Part shown: positions 60,540 to 64,000 of the stretch, one piece after another | Numbering within the stretch: the stretch's first letter is position 1 | Layout of the letters: each line of letters starts with the position of its first letter | NCBI GenBank assembly: GCA_041395725.1 | Contig: JAWKZW010000001.1 | Coordinates: forward strand, 1,240,001-1,304,000 | Length of the DNA: 64,000 bases | Reading direction: 5' to 3' | Source: Gammaproteobacteria bacterium | GTDB taxonomy: Bacteria > Pseudomonadota > Gammaproteobacteria > Pseudomonadales > Pseudohongiellaceae | Position numbers and translations under genes: made by a program | Notes under the pieces: model-generated | What the model was told of the DNA's origin: nothing | Database searches by the model: none | What the model saw: only the letters and a program-made list of their open reading frames with translations

Positions 60540-62870
60540 TCAGGCGCCTGTTTTCCTCCACACCGTAATCTGGCTGACGATGTATTCGTACTTGCGCCGA
60601 TGCTCACGGATCATGAACGGGTAATCCTCCTCGTAGACCAGTTCAAAGCCTTGCAAAACCGATCCCAGCCGTCTGATGGTTTCCTCGCTATCCATGCCAT
60701 CAAGGAAATTGTCCTCAGGCGTGTACTGCCCTGACCAGGTATTCGGCGACGCAATCACCAACACGCCGTCTTTCTGCAACCAGCGATCTGTTTCAACAAA
60801 CTGGTGCAGGCAGGCTTCCGGGGCCGTCAGTCGACACAACAGGTTGGCCATCAGCACCGCATCGTAAGGCGCATCGGCTTCAGCCGGCAAATCACTGCCC
60901 AGCGAGCAGGCGTCGCCTTCAATAAACAGCACCCGGTTACGATCAATGCCGGTCGGCGCCTTAGCGAGCAGTTCGGTGAAATAGCGCCCCGTTTCGCGAC
61001 GCCGATAAGGCAGCTTGCCGTGCTCTTTCAGGTGCTCGGCGGATTTGATGAATGCGGCGCTGTAATCCAGTGCGGTCACGGAATCAAATTGCCGTGCCAG
61101 TTCGAAGGCGGCCCGTCCCACGGCGCAGCCGAGATCCAGAGCCCGCTTTTTGCCTGCCGCGAAACGTTGCATGAGCTCCGCTGTATGCACCACGAAGTTG
61201 CCGACCTGGGGGTGCCCGGCCCGTTCCCGGATGGCAGTATCCGCCTGCTCCGCGTCTGATCCATAGTGAAACAGCAGGTACTGATCGACCAGCTGGGAGG
61301 TTTCATACTTGTTGCTGGATTCGCTTGGATCCTGACTGCTCTGAACGAGACGAAAACCCGCGTGCTGAAAAAAGTGCGGCCGGAAATGAAATCGGGACCA
61401 GATGCTGGCCTCGTCTCCGGTGCTGATAAATGAGCCTCCCAGAATCATCTGGTGCTCACCATCGAAACAGGGCGTACTGAAATCCGTGTAGTAGGGATGA
61501 ATGGCAAAGTCATGCAGTGGGTGAAAGACGTCCTCACACCATTGCCAGACGCTGCCCATGGCATCGTGAATGCCCTGGCTGTTTTCCGCCATGGCATTGA
61601 CCGGGGATTCACTGCCGTACTGCAGATTCAGGTTCAGCCCCTCGAGACCCCGTTCGGTCATCACCGGGTCAAGCTGCAATAGCTGATCGCGCCCCGGCGT
61701 CCAGTCAACAGCCTTGCGCAGTGCCGGCTCCCGCAACGCCAGGTGCTCTGCTTCTTTAAGCAATCGATAGGGAGTATCCACGCCCTCGGCCTCGGACAGC
61801 CAGGCACAATAGGCCTTGGCTTCATAATAATTGACGATTGCCGGCCAGTCCCACTGCATGTCGATGGCAGAGAAAAGGGTGCGCAGTCTGTAGCGATGGG
61901 ATCCGGACGGGCCGTCCTGTACCCAGAAAGTGGGCCATTTGACGTTACGGAATTGACGCCAGCTCCAACCGGACTCACTCCAGTATTTGCGCGTCTCGTA
62001 ACCACCGGATTCGACAAAACGAAAAAACTCGCCATTGCTGACCAGGTATTTGCTGGCCTTAAAAGAAGATACCTGGCGTTTATCCCGACCGTATTCATTG
62101 TCCCAACCGAAGGTGGGCCATTGCCCGGGCTTGCCCAGCTCCAGTGTGGAAGGCCTGATTTCCAGCATCGGGTTATTGGCAGGATAGTCTTTGCCTGCCT
62201 GGGGTTGAAGACTGGCAGCAGTACTCTGGCTGTAAGGAGCCGGCCAGCCCGACGGGGTAGTAACGTACTCCAGCGGCAGTTCGCGCATCAGAACACTGGA
62301 GGTCTCCAGGTGGATACGCTCGTGTTCGAAGGCCATAGCCAGTGCCCAGCCCTGGCTGTCCCGCGTTATCGGTTCATCCAGGCAGGGGTGTGTCCTGATC
62401 AGATTTTCGACCATCCGGTACACGGTATTCCGATACTCTATCACCTCTTCCAATTCGGGCCAGACGTCATCCTCACCCTCATGAAGGTCGTCCCAGGTCA
62501 TTTCATCGACACCGGTCTCAAACAGCAGCTCGAACTCCTTGTTGACCGGCTCGGTGATCAGCCCGCTGACCAGCAGCTTGTTCACATACAGGCTGGCTGG
62601 GTGGGCATAATAGAAAACCAGTGGATGGCGGGTTTTGTGATAGGGCCTGACAAAGAAGGCTTCTTTACTGGTCAGGGCAGAAAACAACAGCTCCGTCAGA
62701 GACCAGGTATTCCTGAAATAGCTGAGTATGGCCTGACGACCGCCATTGAGATTCAGCAGGGGCAAGGAACGAAGCGTTGCCTCGAAGTGCTTGACGTGGG
62801 GAAGCTCGTCGTCCTGACGGTACTTATAGACGGCTTCTTCCTTATTTTTCGTTGAATTACTGATTTGCAT
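60540..62870 (-). CDS. ovoA: 5-histidylcysteine sulfoxide synthase / mercaptohistidine methyltransferase (ovothiol biosynthesis)
   Basis: 776 residues from ATG 62870. Order: DinB-like domain with the iron ligands HX3HXE in 'FEHERIHLET', formylglycine-generating-enzyme-like domain ('GWDNEYGRDKRQVSSFKASKYLVSNGEFFRFVESGGY', 'GSVWQWCEDVFHP', 'LGGSFISTGDEAS', 'HFFQHAGFRLVQ'), then a C-terminal SAM methyltransferase ('ALDLGCAVGRAAFELARQFDSVTALDYSAAFI'). The three-part layout is OvoA. It couples cysteine to histidine with O2 and methylates the ovothiol precursor; the final lyase OvoB is not recognised as such in the window. Ovothiol is an antioxidant thiol. Confidence 0.95.
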   Translation of the reverse strand: MQISNSTKNKEEAVYKYRQDDELPHVKHFEATLRSLPLLNLNGGRQAILSYFRNTWSLTELLFSALTSKEAFFVRPYHKTRHPLVFYYAHPASLYVNKLLVSGLITEPVNKEFELLFETGVDEMTWDDLHEGEDDVWPELEEVIEYRNTVYRMVENLIRTHPCLDEPITRDSQGWALAMAFEHERIHLETSSVLMRELPLEYVTTPSGWPAPYSQSTAASLQPQAGKDYPANNPMLEIRPSTLELGKPGQWPTFGWDNEYGRDKRQVSSFKASKYLVSNGEFFRFVESGGYETRKYWSESGWSWRQFRNVKWPTFWVQDGPSGSHRYRLRTLFSAIDMQWDWPAIVNYYEAKAYCAWLSEAEGVDTPYRLLKEAEHLALREPALRKAVDWTPGRDQLLQLDPVMTERGLEGLNLNLQYGSESPVNAMAENSQGIHDAMGSVWQWCEDVFHPLHDFAIHPYYTDFSTPCFDGEHQMILGGSFISTGDEASIWSRFHFRPHFFQHAGFRLVQSSQDPSESSNKYETSQLVDQYLLFHYGSDAEQADTAIRERAGHPQVGNFVVHTAELMQRFAAGKKRALDLGCAVGRAAFELARQFDSVTALDYSAAFIKSAEHLKEHGKLPYRRRETGRYFTELLAKAPTGIDRNRVLFIEGDACSLGSDLPAEADAPYDAVLMANLLCRLTAPEACLHQFVETDRWLQKDGVLVIASPNTWSGQYTPEDNFLDGMDSEETIRRLGSVLQGFELVYEEDYPFMIREHRRKYEYIVSQITVWRKTGA

Positions 62871-63020
62871 ACCTATCGCCTGTTTGTTCGCTGATCTGAA
62901 TGGCCGCTGATGCCGAAACAATCTGCCTGACTGGAGCGACGGGTGTGGTAAATTTTATGCAGCCAGATTGTTAATGTAAACTTGGTTGTCTCTGAACCCT
63001 TTATCCGCCCGTCTCGAGGA

Positions 63021-64000
63021 ATGGCCTTGCTAAGCAAATTACCCACTGTCGGAACCACGATCTTCACCGTGATGTCAAAAATGGCCCAGGACTATGGCGC
63101 CATCAACCTGTCACAGGGATTTCCCGATTTCGATTGCCCTGCGCGACTGCGGGAGCTGGTCGCTCTCCACCTGAACGGTGGCAAAAACCAGTATCCCCCG
63201 ATGGCCGGAATTCCGGAGCTGCGAGAGCAGATCGCTCTAAAAGTAGCAGATTTATACGGATGCAGCGCCGATCCGGATCAGGAGGTGACAGTCACCTCTG
63301 GCGCGACCGAGGCCCTGTTCGATGCGGTGCAGGCCTGTGTTGGTCGCGGTGACGAAGTGATAGTCTTCGATCCAGCCTATGATTCCTACGTGCCGGCGAT
63401 CGATCTGGCAGGGGGAAAAGCTATCCATATTCCCCTTACCCTGCCAGATTACAGTATCGACTGGGAACGGGTCAGGGCCGCTGTGACGGACAGAACCCGT
63501 CTGATCATAATCAATTCCCCTCACAATCCCTGCGGCGCCATAATCAAGTACAGCGATCTCGAAGAACTGGCCAGCATAATGCGTGATCGGGACATTTATG
63601 TGCTTTCGGATGAAGTCTATGAGCATATGGTGTTTGACGGCCAGTCCCATTGCAGCGTGTTGAGCCACCAGGAATTACGCAGCAGAAGTTTTGCCGTCTT
63701 TTCATTTGGGAAAACCTATCATGCAACGGGCTGGAAGATTGCCTATTGCGTTGCCCCCCCGGAACTGACTGCCGAGTTTCGCAAAGTCCACCAGTTCGTC
63801 ACCTTTACCACGTCCAGCTTCATTCAGTACGGTCTGGCTGACTTCATGAAGGAATGTCCGGAACATGCCAAAGAACTGCCGGCCTTCTATCAGGAGAAAC
63901 GCGACCTGTTCGGCCAGCTGATAGCGAACTCACGGTTCAGCATCAAACCTTCCAGAGGCACTTATTTTCAGCTGGCCGATTATTCATCGATCAGCGATCT
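63021..64000 (+). CDS. Aminotransferase class I/II, methionine aminotransferase (YbdL)-like, 3' truncated by window edge
   Basis: Frame open to the window end; ~326 residues seen. 'TIFTVMSKMAQDYGAINLSQGFPDFDCP' is typical of YbdL/kynurenine aminotransferase-like proteins, with 'TSGATEALFDAVQA', 'NSPHNPCG', 'LSDEVYEHMVFDG' and the PLP lysine in 'SFGKTYHATGWKIAY'. Transfers the amino group of methionine or aromatic amino acids to 2-oxo acids. GAGGA abuts ATG 63021 directly, whereas TTG 63027 has ordinary 6-bp spacing, so the true start may be two codons later. Divergent from ovoA, 150 bp apart. Confidence 0.9.
   Translation, partial: MALLSKLPTVGTTIFTVMSKMAQDYGAINLSQGFPDFDCPARLRELVALHLNGGKNQYPPMAGIPELREQIALKVADLYGCSADPDQEVTVTSGATEALFDAVQACVGRGDEVIVFDPAYDSYVPAIDLAGGKAIHIPLTLPDYSIDWERVRAAVTDRTRLIIINSPHNPCGAIIKYSDLEELASIMRDRDIYVLSDEVYEHMVFDGQSHCSVLSHQELRSRSFAVFSFGKTYHATGWKIAYCVAPPELTAEFRKVHQFVTFTTSSFIQYGLADFMKECPEHAKELPAFYQEKRDLFGQLIANSRFSIKPSRGTYFQLADYSSISD

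Noticed and set aside
61743..62855. 370-residue open frame opposite ovoA
   Set aside because: Antisense shadow; the ovoA strand carries all family motifs.
1..64000. tRNA, rRNA, prophage or plasmid functions
   Set aside because: Nothing recognisable was seen on either strand.

Overview
The window looks like chromosomal DNA from a marine-type, aerobic to microaerobic gammaproteobacterium. Supporting this are the topoisomerase IV neighbourhood (yqiB-cpdA-yqiA-parE-parC), the EF-P lysylation set (epmA, efp, epmB), a monomeric isocitrate dehydrogenase, an FNR-box-controlled cbb3 oxidase, tolC and thiC. The genus cannot be read from the sequence. There is no rRNA, tRNA, CRISPR array, transposase or phage gene.

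Layout. 1-7.4 kb: the end of a TonB-dependent receptor, an exported 'YEGW' protein paired with a cytochrome c/copper-monooxygenase-like protein, and a CBM9-like outer-membrane protein. 7.5-11.8 kb: a sulfide-oxidation locus (FisR-type sigma-54 activator, persulfide dioxygenase, DUF442 protein, SQR) with a visible -24/-12 promoter. 11.9-15.8 kb: an FNR-type promoter, a Yip1-like membrane protein and ccoNOQP. 15.8-16.7 kb: non-coding DNA with structured repeats. 17.2-34.6 kb: prpE, a copper-linked cluster (META lipoprotein, CopC-like protein, YEGW protein, cytochrome/monooxygenase, membrane AraC regulator) and icd. A 7174-bp segment of this region is present twice in direct tandem (18163-25336 and 25337-32510), with breakpoints inside prpE and icd. 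34.8-50.1 kb: housekeeping genes (epmA/efp/epmB, two degenerate signalling proteins, parC/parE, yqiA, cpdA, yqiB, an ArsC-NudF fusion, ppiC). 50.1-55.8 kb: a two-component system resembling the proteobacterial sortase-associated pair, a GST, a DUF924 protein and aroG. 55.8-56.8 kb: more structured repeats. 56.8-64 kb: thiC, tolC, ovoA and the start of an aminotransferase.

How the genes work together. SQR and the persulfide dioxygenase oxidise sulfide and pass electrons to quinone; the adjacent cbb3 oxidase is a plausible high-affinity terminal acceptor. The copper-linked cluster looks like a periplasmic redox system: a heme plus type-2-copper protein, a dedicated exported partner, a CopC-like copper chaperone and a divergent membrane-bound regulator. 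The same enzyme/partner pair occurs in diverged form at 2.3-4.7 kb, so the pairing is not chance.

Most unusual signals: (1) two families of structured non-coding elements (E1 twice, E2 three times), each with a conserved core enclosed by long stems whose sequence differs between copies while base pairing is kept; (2) the repeated YEGW + cytochrome/Cu-monooxygenase pair; (3) the tandem duplication, with substitutions between copies confined to prpE and almost all at third codon positions.
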